DNA from: Phallus indusiatus
Taxonomy: Eukaryota; Basidiomycota; Agaricomycetes; Phallales; Phallaceae
Direction of reading: 5' to 3'
Assembly: GCA_027605045.1 (NCBI GenBank)
Contig: JAQFWX010000125.1
Coordinates: 1 to 64,000 of the forward strand
Length of the DNA: 64,000 nucleotides
The translations under genes were made by a program, and so were the position numbers. This document shows positions 23,381-37,435 of this stretch, one piece after another (the stretch's first letter is position 1; every line of letters begins with the position of its first letter). The notes under the pieces were generated by a model. The model was given only the letters and a program-made list of their open reading frames with translations. It was not told the origin of the DNA and searched no databases.

Positions 23381-26300
23381 TAATAAAATCAAATAAACGA
23401 AGGTGATTGTGTGGCAAGGGATCCGAGCTTTATGTCTTGGATATAAATTAGTAGATGGTGTTGACAGTCTACGTCAGATGGCAAGAGGATGGAGAATGAA
23501 GAAAGATTGACAAATAGTTAAATGATTGATTGTTGTAGTGTCGTACTTCGAGCAGGTGTCAAACATAAAACAAGCGGCGGATCCACGGCTTGCTGACGGT
23601 AGTTAGAAATCCCTGACTCGAGCCAGAATTTAGTTCCAGACGTCCTCGGTACTCAGTCCTTTTATATACTCTGGTTATTTTCTTCCTAATTTTGACGAAA
23701 TGGCAAGAATAGTTAAATCCCTTTTTTTTAGTGGCCAGCACTGTATAAGTGATGATAGAACGGGCTGCGTTGCGAGGAAAAGGCATTTTCATGCTTGTCT
23801 GAGGAGGGATGTAACACGAGTCATCGCCTTATTGTGGATGCCATTTTGAAATGGATTTGATGAGTATTGATATGTGTTGATCAGTCGATAACCTGCGTAA
23901 GCGGATCGGGGTGGAAATCGTATGGCTCTTCTTATATATATCCTACGAAGTGTTTCGACAGCATGCCATCGCAATGGTGCATATGTCTGAAACCTATAAA
24001 TGTAATGCGTTTCAATCTGTTGCGATGTAAGGACAAGATTGACGGTTCTTGGTACTCACAAAGTCTGATTTTGTGACCACCTATTTGAAGACAGATTATA
24101 CTCCTGAATTGAGAACATATCTCTCGGTTAGCGTAACGGTACAAGACCCCTAGTTCAGGGTTTGAAAGAAATACAAGGGCAAAGTCGTACATAGCTTGAT
24201 TTCCCAAATAGCGTCAGGACCACCGGAGGTTCCAAGAGACGAGATCAGGCTATTACGAAGCCCTCGGCAACCTAAATATACGTGAGAGGCCTAAAATTAG
24301 CAAAAGACCGAATAGCCCATTAGGTTTGCCTCGCCATGGGTTAGCTTTAATTGCTGCTCTACAGATGTGCATGGCGTGAATCAAAGGTTTCGTAGACCAG
24401 TGCTTGTGTTCAAAAATATTCCGAAACGGGCGGCATGCGTGACCATCAATTTCATTTGCCTGACATATCAACTATCCGGAGTCTCGGATGCCGCGTGCCA
24501 CGTGAAGAGAGCAATCATTCAGCGGATCAAAGAAATAACCTGATACTACATAGCAACGAGCTTCCGTTCGTTCCTTTAACAGCCTACTACAAATTCACTT
24601 GGGTCTGTCTGGGATAAGGTCCGAGCTGATTCTCAAGCTTGGCCTTTCGATAAACTGATTCTGGGCAATTTGATTTTGTCGTGGCCAATTGAATTAGAGA
24701 ACGACGCATTTAGCCCTGTCGTTGATTTTCAATTGAATAGTACACCCTATCTTGTAATGCAATGCTTTCTACATAAGCATATATAAAGTAATAGAGAGAA
24801 AGTATCTCCGCTGCACAGTGGATAAACACACATGGAACAAGGTTGGTCTTTTTAATCATATATATGAATTGAGGGCATATCTGGGACCCTACAGAATTTA
24901 AGAGTGCCGTATATCCTTGAGAGACCCGAGTCTCTCCGATGGCCATGCGTCATGCATCATGCCTGGTTATACACAAAAGTTCCAGCCATGAAAACAAGGT
25001 AACACAAGCAAGTTCAAATGTAAAATCTGATAATAAGATCGTACGCTCTCTCCGATAAAACAGCTTCGTTTTAACTCCTCAAAACTAGTTACATCATTGA
25101 TGCGGTTGTTCTGAGTTGAGCGATTTCGGCCGCCAGAGTCCGCAGTATTAAAACACTCTTCGGTCATTTTGAGCTTGAATACGTTGGTCTTCATTCTTTT
25201 CATGAAGCACGTCCCAATTTTCAGCTCAGGTGTCGTCATAAAGAGACTTGAAAGAGCTTTTATCAAAATGATGATGGCGTTTTGTCAGTGGGTGACCTCA
25301 ATCGATAAAACTCGAACACAACGTTCCTTCCGACTGTTGATTCATTTCCTTTTGACTTGACTTAACTTGTAATGTATCAATCGCTAGCTGTACCACTTTT
25401 TGATCAACAGTCGGGGCACTGTGCTCCTATGTTCAATCATCATTGAAGGCTGTGCTGTACTGGCGGAGTGGCCCGACTAGGACTCGGAGCTGATTATGAT
25501 CAATCAGATAGTTGTCAGGGGCAATTCACCAAGGTTATGTTCTGTAATATCGCCCTTCTCAATCGTCCTTGGAACGTTTCGAAATATCATGTTCCTGACC
25601 CGTTCTCGCTCAAACAGGTGCCACCATTGGGTGTAGATTTGTTTAGCAATAAAATAAACAAGGGGTCATTTGCAGTTTGATACCTATATGATTTCACATA
25701 AATCTCGGCGAAGGAGTATGTTTTGGTTACTGCGATTTGATTGAAAATTATGATCGTTGAATATAAAATCTGATATTCGGAGTTTGCCGATCTACCCCGG
25801 ACCAAAAATGGCAAGAGATGTCACGCAGCGTGATTGCAGATTTGCAGCTGAGCTCTAAACAAACGAGTACGTACTTCTGTCCTTCTATCAACTAGAATAA
25901 TCATAGAAGCTCAAAACCAATCCTTCAACTCTTCTTCGGATTGATGCCTTTTTTTCAGTGATATGATGCAGCATTCCAAAAACTTTGTTTGAGCGCTAAA
26001 AATACCCGTTCAACTCTGGAGTCTCACCGACGCCGTTAAACCGTTTTCGTTACATCTTCAAGTTCCCATTTCCCGGAGGTTTCTCACTAACATGACCGGA
26101 AACTCGACATCAATTTGTATTTAGAATTTCTGAGCGGAATGCGATGCGCTCAATAACCGTTCGCCGGGAACCGCGTGGCCGCCAGCCATGGCTCATGAAA
26201 TACTGTCATGATCCTTGTCTTTCCTGACATTTTTATGGCCCATCAAACACTATGGACCACATCTTCAATTTCTCTGGTAGTTGCCGTGCGATGAAACTAC

Positions 26301-29300
26301 AGAGACGACATTAGACCGCCGCTGCTTGAGAGACTACGTAAGTACAGAGCATGAAGTCGGTCAAAATCTTAATTAACCTGCGGAGATCGATTCACTACAA
26401 CCCCATACACTTTCGTAAGGAAAGGAAATTATCTTGAAATAATTTGTAGGCAGTGCCTTTATTTATATACGCAAACGGTCTAAAAACATCATCAATCACG
26501 AAAGACAGTCTTCCGAAAACAGCCTTTTGCCACACCACTGCCTGCCGAAAATCAAGGGATTGAGAAGAAGGAAACGAAAGGAATGGGTTATTCAATTGAG
26601 GACATCCTCCATTTGGGAGCATAACGGTAATTTGCACTCGAGCTGGAAAAAATCAAGTAAAATTTTCTGCCTCGGTTAGGTATAGCTTCCAGTCTTGCCA
26701 ATGCAATTTAAGGCATCGGCCCATGCTGACTCCAGAAGGTCTCCTGGCCTCGGATGATCAACAATCCAACCGGCTCCGAAGTTGTTGACTCTTAGTTGTT
26801 GGCAATATCTGTAGTGGCAAAACAATCAGTCGCCTGGACAAAGGAACGGCCACTTCTTATGAGTCCTCAACTAAACTAGAAAAGGACTGCGATCTCCAGG
26901 TAGAAAATCTGGCAAGGTAAGGATGGCTGGCGCATCACGGGGAAATGTATCTTAAAACGTTGCGTGCTTTCCGGACCGCCGAAGGTCTGTGCACTACGTT
27001 TTTGGAAATATACTAGTAGGGTAAGGTTGGCTCCGAACTACCTTTCCAATTACTGTTCCCGCTCTAGTCCTGAAAATCACTCGAGGAACATGTGGCCTTC
27101 CGTATCTATGTTAAAGCCGCACACTCCTAGAAGTAGCATCGATTGGTTAAAGACAAGAGGCGAGGAAATTTTAAGGAGCCAGAAAATTTGCCGCTCCGTC
27201 GAAATGCTTGGCCCCATACCCACAAGACTTTTTTAAGGCTCTTTTCTCTGATCCGATTTGGGTCGACTTACTAAGGCTACAGTAAGAAAGAGTCTTTATA
27301 CGTTGTTGAAAGTATGTATGCGTAAGCGTAAGTCTCGACAAAATCTCAATTCAACAGAAATGCGGCCTAATCAAGAGTTTCGTACTAGCAGACGTACTGA
27401 GTGATGAGAAATCGTTACCAAAAAATATAAAATAAATGGTGACAGTGGAAGTAATACGCCGGAGAAATAAAATTTATGAGTAAGTCTCATCTTTTTGGGG
27501 TCGACTGAAAAGAGGCACCATTTTTGTATATTTATCCACAGGTGCTCTTTTGAAAATCATTGAAATAATATTTGTCCATGGGCCCTACGCTGTGTAATCT
27601 ACAAACAAATGTAAGGAGCACTCAATTAGGCTAGACCCCCAGGTTGTTTCAGATGCCTAAATTGATTAGCTCCCATGGTTATGATGAGCACCATGAACGA
27701 TTTACCCATCTAGGTAAAGCTGGTACTCGTCCAACTATCAACGACCAACGGATCGCTGTTGACGACAAGATAAGGCTCTCGCTCCCAGATTTACTTTGCG
27801 ATGGCATCTTTCAAGTTGCTTGATTTATTGTCGCGAGGAGGGTCTGAAAGCAACGAGTACCATTTTACTTTTTGTTGAACGGATCTCCACCACTTGTACA
27901 CTAGCAGAACCTGAATAGCAGAAGAGAGGATTAACACATTTTGTGTTATGATTGGCGGGAGCTACAATTAGGCAAATGTTGATACTTTTAGATGTACAAC
28001 ATTGTGTTTTGCGCATCTGATGAAACAAGTAGTAAAAATCGCTGAAGTGGTAAGGGACTTGCTAAGACTAACGTAGTTTAAGATAGGTAACTTTGTACTA
28101 TAGCACACTGTTGCATCAGAACACATTGAAACGACGTCACCGAAGACTACGCCGAATATGGTCTGTAAGTTTGAGAGGTGAATCTTAAATTGATCTCACT
28201 GTCTCAATAGCTTTGATTAATCTGGAAGTGATGTCCACACGCGACATGTGGGGAGTAGAACGAGTCTGAAAATGAACTTAAGAACGTTCGTGATACAGGC
28301 TCAAATTGCTTCAGTTCACATGAAAGAGATGGGCCTCTAGTAAGTGGCTAGTGAGGTGTGGTGGATGATTAAGGACGGAGGTGAGATGCCACCGATTGTG
28401 CAGCGATAAGTAAGTTGTGCCCGCATGATAACTGCGTTTCATAAAATGGGATATAATACTCACCTCGGAGAATGGACGACAGTATGAACCAGATTGTCCA
28501 CATCGTGACTCAAACCTAGGTTCCATCGATGAGGCCGGCAAGAGGCCGAATTCTTCATGGTGGAAGATCAAAAGTTATTACGATATTCTTAAAGCAAAGT
28601 CAAGAAATCCTGAAAGTCTTTGTGGAAAAGCTCTAAATAAAGCTAAAAACTGCTCCTAATAAAAAGTAATTTAATTAGGTCTCGCTATAATTGAACCCAG
28701 ACTTACGTTTGTCCAATTGAATAATTTGATTTGTAAATACAAAACTAGAGGAGGCAAGCTTATAAAAACTGGTAGTGTAATAGCGAGTTTGATGTTGATA
28801 AAAATGAACCATAGATTTGAATAATTTTGGATCAAGTTTAACTCCAGTCAAGAAATAACCCGACTATTCTTGCCATAGACAACCGAAGTATCCCGCAGAC
28901 GCTCCTAAGATATCAACGGCTGCTGACTGCCGGCGGCGACACGTCTGGTTCGACGCTTTTAACCAAGAAAAAACCACGCCATTATATTGTGACTGTTTCA
29001 GTACCATAAATTAGTTTTTTGCTTACGATAAGGCGACTCCTTTTTCATCAACAAACCAGCCTTTACCAGCCGAAGTTGTATTAACGAGCTCAAATTTCAG
29101 ATTCCCTTGTCAATTTGAAGATGATAGTAATAATTCAAACCCGAGGATTGGTCAACTAGAAACGATGAAAAAGCGTCGGGTGAGAAGAATTCAATAATTG
29201 GTAACGCAGCTGCCGTGGAGCAAATATTGATGAATTCAGCTTGGAGTCAGTGTGGACGGAGAATTTAGAAGTTGCCGAAGTTTGAATTGATCCAAAGCTC

Positions 29301-31999
29301 GGTATCATAATTCATCAAATGCCGACGTCAAAAAGAAGACACCAAATTGCGAAGATGCGCCAGAAGTCATCTTTTCGAGCCGAACTGTTTGAGTACGTGT
29401 TCCAAATGAATGTGACTGAGACTTGTCGGAGATACTGAACGTGAACGCTAAGACTCCGCCGTATTACATCATATTATCAGTGTTTGCTAATGGATTCGCT
29501 CAACCAACGCTCGACATCCCTCTGTAAATCTTTTAAATTAAGTAGAAGGTGCGTGAGGCACATAACTGTTTGAATTTTGCAACCTATTTTCTCAGATAGG
29601 ACAGGATCACAACGACCAAACCGAGATGTCTCATGTATGTCGTTCTTGAAGGACAGCGCCGTTATCCAACCTTTCTGTGCAAGCAACTCTCATCGTTTAG
29701 ACAATTCCGGACTCCGGTAGAAACAGTCAGGCTCTGTGCACTGAACGTATTTTCTGGTACTTCAAATACAATGTCGTCTCAAGACCCTTGGTACATTGAA
29801 TGGCCGAGCAACATTCCCTTTTGTCTTTCAAGAAATACGCCGGATCCATCTGTTCCAATCTATAAATTTCACCGGTCGGATGAGAAAGTGGTGCGCCGAA
29901 TATCGCAAAATCTCACACTCAAGCCCCATACACCTATATCACAAGCTTTCATTTATACACGGATTACCGGATTGGAGATGTTCTTCAGACCCTGTTCTTT
30001 GGAAATGCGCCCCATCTTACCACATCGGCATCGATTTTCAAAACCTCAACCTCTCGTATTCTCCTCTATTATGGAAGTCATCTAGTCTCTTTTGCCAGCG
30101 GAAAGACCCAATATCATCGATTGTGACATCCTTCTCGACATGCTCGAGATATCACTCGGCCTTCGTATAGTCAGGATCAAATTGCAGAAGATTTCCAGTT
30201 ACCCGTATGCTCCAACCGCCGAGTCCATACATCTTCAAAGTATTTCATGGCAAAACTTATTCTAAAACCTATCATCTCTTATATTGATCTCTTTCGACAT
30301 AGGTAATCTGATTCAGCGCTATCAATGTAGTACAACTCATCATTACATATTACCTCCTGGAAGACCTTACCTGAAACTTTTCGAGCCCTGTCTACGCGAC
30401 TTGGAAACCCTCTGCGACGAACTATAAGCTTCACAAGCCTCTCTCAATGTTTTCAAGGCACCCGAATTATCATATCTCGATGATTATGGATTATGTTTGA
30501 AGGGCATCCCGCCGAAGCCCGTATTTTTGGAACAATTAGGCTTCCTTAGGCTTCCTTCTATCGAGAGTCTTCACTTCTTCTAACTTCCTAATTGTCAACT
30601 CTGATGCCTCTGGCCCAATACCCAAGTAAAACCTGCATATCTGAAACAGAAGTAATCGGACAATATTCTGGCCAAACCTCATCCAAGCAGGACCTCCAAC
30701 GTCTAACTAACCTGGGGTTGGCACCTGGAACCATATAAGCTTTACGCTTAAGAGATTTTGACATATTGTTCAGCTCGATGGTACATATGCAACGTTCCAA
30801 ACCCCTTCAATTTATTATCAGCCGTCATGCTTCAAGAGAGATAACCGACTCACGTGTGGTAGAAACTATGATGTTAGGCAGCTGTATTTCTATAAGAATA
30901 ACTAATACATATCATTTCTCCTAAATGTGCCGCGCATGGCAATGTATATTGTCATCATCGTCCGTTGACTTTTTCTAAGTGACAAGCTTGTCTCTTTGGC
31001 TGCATACAATCTCGTTTGCAAAGATCTCGTCACTATTTGACGATCAGTCTTACCAAATGCGAATTTATGAATTAGAATTAGTAAATTTGCAATTGGGCAC
31101 TTGACCATATGTAAATATACCTCCGGATACGCTTGGCGCTAATACAATCCTTATTTCATTTACTTTTTTCTTCCGTGTTCAAGCTCTGCTCCAAATCTTT
31201 GTTATCGGATATTCTCCAGTTCAAACACATCATGCATCATGATACAGCGTCAACTTTGAACTCGATCTCGATTTTATCGAGGAGTAGCGGAAAATTATCT
31301 CAACTTGAGTCCAGATTATCACTAGTATTTAGTTACTTGTGCAAGGTTCCGGCTTTCCTTTTTCTTGGAAAGGCGAAATTAACACCATGTTGGCAAATGA
31401 TGATCTCTAACGCATTCGCGGTGGCTGAATGTTCTTACGCTCTCAATTGGCTTTTTTTGCTTGAAGCGATGCATTGAAACCCTCGTTCCTAATATCAAAA
31501 CCACATCATGCATGGGAACACCTCTCCTCGAAACCCCTACACGTTTTGCTTTATGGTGTATTCGTATAAATACCTCCTTCGAGGTTTACAACCAGCTTTT
31601 TTTTCACAAGTTTGATCTCCATATGGTTTCACGATGCATGCAGACGGTTTTGTGCGCGTACAAAAAAAGCTCGGTCAACAACTTCCGTGCCTCATCAAAC
31701 CTCGCTCCAAATAGCTCCAAACCAAGCCCATCATGAGTGACTTGATCGCTCCCGACACCACTGTGCGTGCGTTCTCTCCTGCAAAATCTTAGTTAGATAT
31801 GATGCTAAGTTGACAGCCAGCTTCTAACTGGCGGAACATGCTTGGTGCCGTCAACGGCCTGGAGAAGCTGAAACGTTATCACCATTGCACTACTACATAC
31901 TAACTACTAAGTCCATGGTACTAAATCAGAGTCCATCATTTGAATTTCAATTCATTGGTCAACATTGTGCATATCGATTCGTAAACTTTGAACGGGTCT
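23381..31999. other. 8.6-kb gene-poor stretch
   Basis: I could not place any confident gene. Short open frames are scattered on both strands and none continues through plausible introns into a recognisable domain. The most coding-like part is 29.6-30.6 kb, listed separately. No tRNA, rRNA or intact mobile element was seen. It may be old decayed transposon or gene sequence. Confidence 0.4.
29633..30600 (+). pseudogene. possible degenerate coding remnant, unidentified
   Basis: Two overlapping open frames (29633-30085 and 29796-30170, 150 and 124 codons) are the longest in this 8-kb stretch. Trp-, Leu- and Ser-rich phrases such as PWYIEWPSNIPF, LFQSINFTGRM and DFQNLNLSYSP loosely recall basidiomycete F-box/leucine-rich proteins, but no F-box was identified. 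Coding-like text appears to jump between frames, as expected of a decayed gene. This could equally be chance open frame. Confidence 0.2.
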
Positions 32000-32818
32000 T
32001 TACACCACCCTACAGATGACTTCACTATGAATCATCGACAGCCACCCATCCTCGTCCTCCTTCCAGTTTACCCACGCTTTGGAATATCTTTCCAGATCGT
32101 CTTTTGTGGCGATTTGGTTGTTCACGACAGAATCCAAAAAAGATGACTTCAAGATTCTGTCTGCCCACATTCCTCCCCACCATGCTCGGTCCTCGGCCGT
32201 ATTAAAACACCAAGCGCTCGCTGTGGCGGTAATGTCTTTGCGCTCAAACCCGGCCTTTTTAGCCCAAGCGACTAAATGACGACCCGCTTTCGGCGTGCTT
32301 CCGATTTTCTCTCCAGCTCGCACGTACACCGATTTAAAATCTTCCAAATCTTTGCTTGAGGGATACACGGTAAAAGTGGCTACTTCACCCTCCCTAATCG
32401 CGACTATACCACCCGGCTTGGTGACGCGACGCATTTCGCTGAAGGCTTTGATAGGATCACGAAGGTGTTGGAGGACTTGGTGAGCGTGTACGACGTCGAA
32501 AGTACCGTCTGGGAAGTTCAGCGCATGCACATCCCCCGTCCCGTACTCGATGTTTTTCAAACCAAGTTTGGCCGCGTTTGCTCGTGCTTGGTCTAAAACA
32601 CCCGAATCGTATTCTATCCCGAGAACTTTGCCATTGGGAACCAAGGCAGCGAAATCGGCAGTAATCGTTCCCGGTCCACATCCGATATCCAGAATGTACA
32701 TATTAGGATTCAGATATTTCAGGAGATACGCCGCTGAATTCGCCGCTGTGCGCCAACTATGGGAACGGAGAACGGATTCGTGATGTCCATGAAGATAGGT
32801 AGTGTCTGTGTTGGACAT
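32000..32818 (-). CDS. class I SAM-dependent methyltransferase (UbiE/Methyltransf_11 type)
   Basis: Single-exon, intact, 272 aa, cytosolic by appearance (no signal peptide or membrane segment). SAM-binding motif I is ILDIGCGPGTITADFA (about residues 42-57). The acidic post-I residue is in VLGIEYDSGV, and motif II/III elements are GDVHALNFPDGTFDVVHAHQ and RRVTKPGGIVAIRE. The N-terminal YLHGHHESVLRSHSWRTA precedes the Rossmann fold and is shared with the neighbouring copy. The family methylates small molecules; the substrate cannot be read from the sequence. The copy at 33.2-34.1 kb is clearly a tandem duplicate, with near-identical motif I and the same C-terminal EVICRV ending. Confidence 0.9.
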   Translation of the reverse strand: MSNTDTTYLHGHHESVLRSHSWRTAANSAAYLLKYLNPNMYILDIGCGPGTITADFAALVPNGKVLGIEYDSGVLDQARANAAKLGLKNIEYGTGDVHALNFPDGTFDVVHAHQVLQHLRDPIKAFSEMRRVTKPGGIVAIREGEVATFTVYPSSKDLEDFKSVYVRAGEKIGSTPKAGRHLVAWAKKAGFERKDITATASAWCFNTAEDRAWWGGMWADRILKSSFLDSVVNNQIATKDDLERYSKAWVNWKEDEDGWLSMIHSEVICRVV

Positions 32819-33235
32819 TTTATACGTAGTTGTTCTGAAACAATTTTAGAAAAAAAAAATTCACAGAGCCTATCGAACTACTGCCTACTCTTTTGAATGT
32901 ACTGCAGATCAAGGCTTTTCAAGTTTTCAAATTTTTATGCCATTTACCTCGATGGTATAAATATTGTCTATAACCCTCCTCGGCCCGAGAAGTTTTTTTT
33001 TTAGAAATGACTCATCTCTAATTTCCTAATCAGAACTTGCGTGCTTCAAATCTCATCCAAACTGCTTGATTTGGAATTCGGCAACGTACTGTCGTTTAGA
33101 GGCAAAACGCTTATAACATTTTACATAACACACTTTATCACCTGCGACGTCGACCAAAGAACAACAACAAAAATCTATCAAAATTTAATGTTTTACGACC
33201 GAGTTAGGTTTTAGAAGAAGAGCCAGGCTGGAACA
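32819..33235. other. intergenic spacer between the methyltransferase copies
   Basis: AT-rich spacer of about 420 bp that should hold the promoter of the downstream intact methyltransferase. A TATA-like stretch (ATTTATAC, minus strand) lies near 32955-32965. No coding feature. Confidence 0.4.
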
Positions 33236-34052
33236 TTAATTCACGCGACAAATGACCTCAGCGTGCATCACCGCGAAATATCCGTCTTCATCAGCCTCCC
33301 AAGTCCGCCATGCCTTCGAATATCTTTCCAGGTCTTCCTGTGTGGCTATTTTTCCTTCAACCGCGGACTTGGCGAAGGAAGATGACAAAATTCTGTCAGC
33401 CCAAAGCTCTCCCCACCAAGTTCTATCTTGTGGGGTAGTGAAAGCAAGTGCTCACAGTAGCTGTGATATCGCTGCGGTCAAAACCTCCTTTCCTAGCCCA
33501 GGCGATGAGATGACGCCCGGCTTTAGGTGTACCGCCGACGCTTTCGGCTGTACGAAGATAAACGGGTAAGAATTCGTTCAAGTCCTTCGTTTCTGGGTAC
33601 CAGGTGAAAGAACTCATGTCACATTCTCTGACAGCAACGATCCCTCCAGGTTTGGTCACGCGACGCATTTCGGCGAACGCTTTAACGGGATCGTGGATAT
33701 GTTGAAGGACTTGATGGACGTGTACGACATCAAAGGTAGCATCGGGAAATTGAAGCGCGTGCACATCTCCGGTGGTAAACTCGATATTTTTCAGGTCGCG
33801 TTTTGAAGCCGTTGCTCGTGCTTGTTCCAAAACCTCAGATGCATGATCCAAACCCAGCACCTTTCCATTTGGAACAAGAGCAGCTAAATCGGCGGTTATC
33901 GTCCCGGGACCACATCCAATATCCAGAATATAATGATCCGGCTTTAAACGTTTCAGAAGATATGCAGCGGAATTAGCCGCAGTCCTCCATGTGTGCGATC
34001 GAAGGACTGATTCATGATGTCCATGAAGATATTTGGGAGATGTTTCAGACAT
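33236..34052 (-). pseudogene. second methyltransferase copy, frameshifted
   Basis: Tandem paralogue of the intact gene at 32.0-32.8 kb, single exon. From 34052 it reads colinearly with it: YLHGHHESVLRSHTWRTA, motif I ILDIGCGPGTITADLA, then GDVHALQFPDATFDVVHVHQ and KPGGIVAVRE, up to DITATVSTCF. There, near 33440, the frame shifts by one base and the first frame stops within a few codons. The homologous C-terminus continues in the next frame (TWWGELWADRILSSSF, LERYSKAWRTW, EVICRVN) to a stop at 33236-33238. The break sits about 60 residues from the end and after the SAM-binding fold. Reading it as an intron would require only 29 nt, too short to splice. It is a recent pseudogene or an assembly indel. 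Confidence 0.75.
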
Positions 34053-35793
34053 TTCGTTTTGAAACTATATTCGTGAATCGTCAGTGGTATGAATTTATTG
34101 TGCTGGCAACTCAAGAGTTTTGAGCACACACCTACGAATTACAATAAGGCAATGGAATAGATGGAGGGCCGGTAGATTCAAACGATGTATGCACTTTTAT
34201 GTTGATGCTGGGCTATGACTCGATACGGTGAGTCACCGGCATACTTGATAGACGATTGTCGACTCTCGGAAAGAGCGCCCTAATTGCTTACGTTTCTGTT
34301 GCTTGTCAGCAAGGGCGGATATTTTTAACACTTCGTCTTTCACGACCGTTCTCTCACAAGGATAGAAATGGGGCTTTGAGAGCAAATTTTGTGCCATTGG
34401 TTATTCTGGTTATCTAATTTACTGTTATGGGTGTTGGATTTTATTAGTTCGGACTATATGATGTATTCAGTAGATTACATAATAGACTTGAGCTTTTGTC
34501 CTACACCCATTTTGTGCTGTGTCGCGCTGTATCGTGTGTGCCGTGTTGTATCGTGTTAACGTCAATTTTACGATCTATTACGTCTATTTCTACCCTACAT
34601 TCGTCTTATAATCCAATAATGGGTAGCTGCTGTTGTCCTCCCAGGGCCCCAGGCGCACCGCGGGTGTACCAAGGGTTCAAACGTTTTATCGTTCACTGGC
34701 ACTTGGGGCTCACTTAATTTTGAATCTAATCTGATAGAATTCCCGATGAGATTGATTTTCCTGACTCTTTGAGCGAAATTCAGGCATGCAAGACATAACA
34801 CCGCCGGACGGGATTTGGACGGGATCTTTCCTAGGACCTTTTCCCAGAGGCCCGATTCTCAATCTTCTTGGCTAACCGACCTCTTCAAGTACGCTAAGAG
34901 GACAAAGTGAGAAGCTCCTTTTACATTTTCTAATATAAAAATATTGCAGTCTTTTTGTCTACAGCAAGCCGCCGCGGAATGGAGTATGGGAACTTCCGAA
35001 AAGAAGCTTTTAGGCTTTTTCTATACTTAAACGAACGAGGTCAATTTTTACCTAACAGTGTCGTTTCTCCTGATTTGGGAATAGCCGTCGCGGCGGTCCG
35101 TCAATTATATGCAGGCACGATTTCCAAAAAGAGGAGTCTCCGACGAGTCTTCGCTCCTTCAGGGCTGCATATATTGAAATGGTTACTTCTCAGGGTTTCA
35201 ATATATTATGGCGTTCTTAGATAAATAAATCTTGGTTTTCCGACTGTCGTAATGGCCTCCGAGCCTCATGTACTGAATAGACATGAGTTGTGTAACCCGA
35301 TAATTTGGACAGACTAATATGAACTCAATTGGGCTTTCGAAAGCCACTACACCAACAGCTCAGCCACGGCTTACATGCTTTCAATGAAGATTTACATATG
35401 TAGGAATCGTATTTATTTTTGAATTTGAAACTGAGCATATGCTACAATGATTATCATTTTAAGCGGACTTTAGTACATTATTGATCCCATAAATAGCTAC
35501 AATAATTTTCAAATGGCAATCTCCTTGATCCTGATCGGTAAGACTGCCTTACCACTCGTTAACTGGCTAACAGAGAAGCGGTTATTGAACGTTTGGGTTC
35601 CTGTATTCTTGATTCTTGTAAATCTTGATAGCAAACGGAGAAAAAAATGTGGACGAGAAATACTTTTCTGATGTTGTATATTACTTGTTTGGATATTTTG
35701 AATCAGGAAGGAGTACAACGTTTCTAGATCTCGAGACTCCAAAAATCCTAGATCATAGATAAGTAGTAAATACTGATCGTCCTCAATATGCTT
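34053..35793. other. intergenic, no gene seen
   Basis: About 1.7 kb between the frameshifted methyltransferase and the flavin oxidoreductase 3' end. Short plus-strand open frames (34.5-34.7 and 34.95-35.2 kb) have no recognised domain. A low-complexity run of CGTGTTGTATCGTG-like units lies near 34510-34560. Confidence 0.4.

Positions 35794-37435
<1,642 letters not shown>

Noticed and set aside
24115..24175. Possible tRNA gene (A-box-like GGTTAGCGTAACGGT followed by a GTTCAGGGTTTGAAA stretch)
   Set aside because: The spacing is too short and neither a cloverleaf nor a proper B box could be drawn.
25460..25500. Ser/Leu-tRNA-like start (TGGCGGAGTGGCCCGA)
   Set aside because: No B box or acceptor-stem complement follows within tRNA distance.
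33423..33460. Reading the second methyltransferase break as a GTGAGC...CAAG intron
   Set aside because: The intron would be only 29 nt, well below the splicing minimum seen elsewhere in the window (about 44 nt), so a frameshift is the better explanation.
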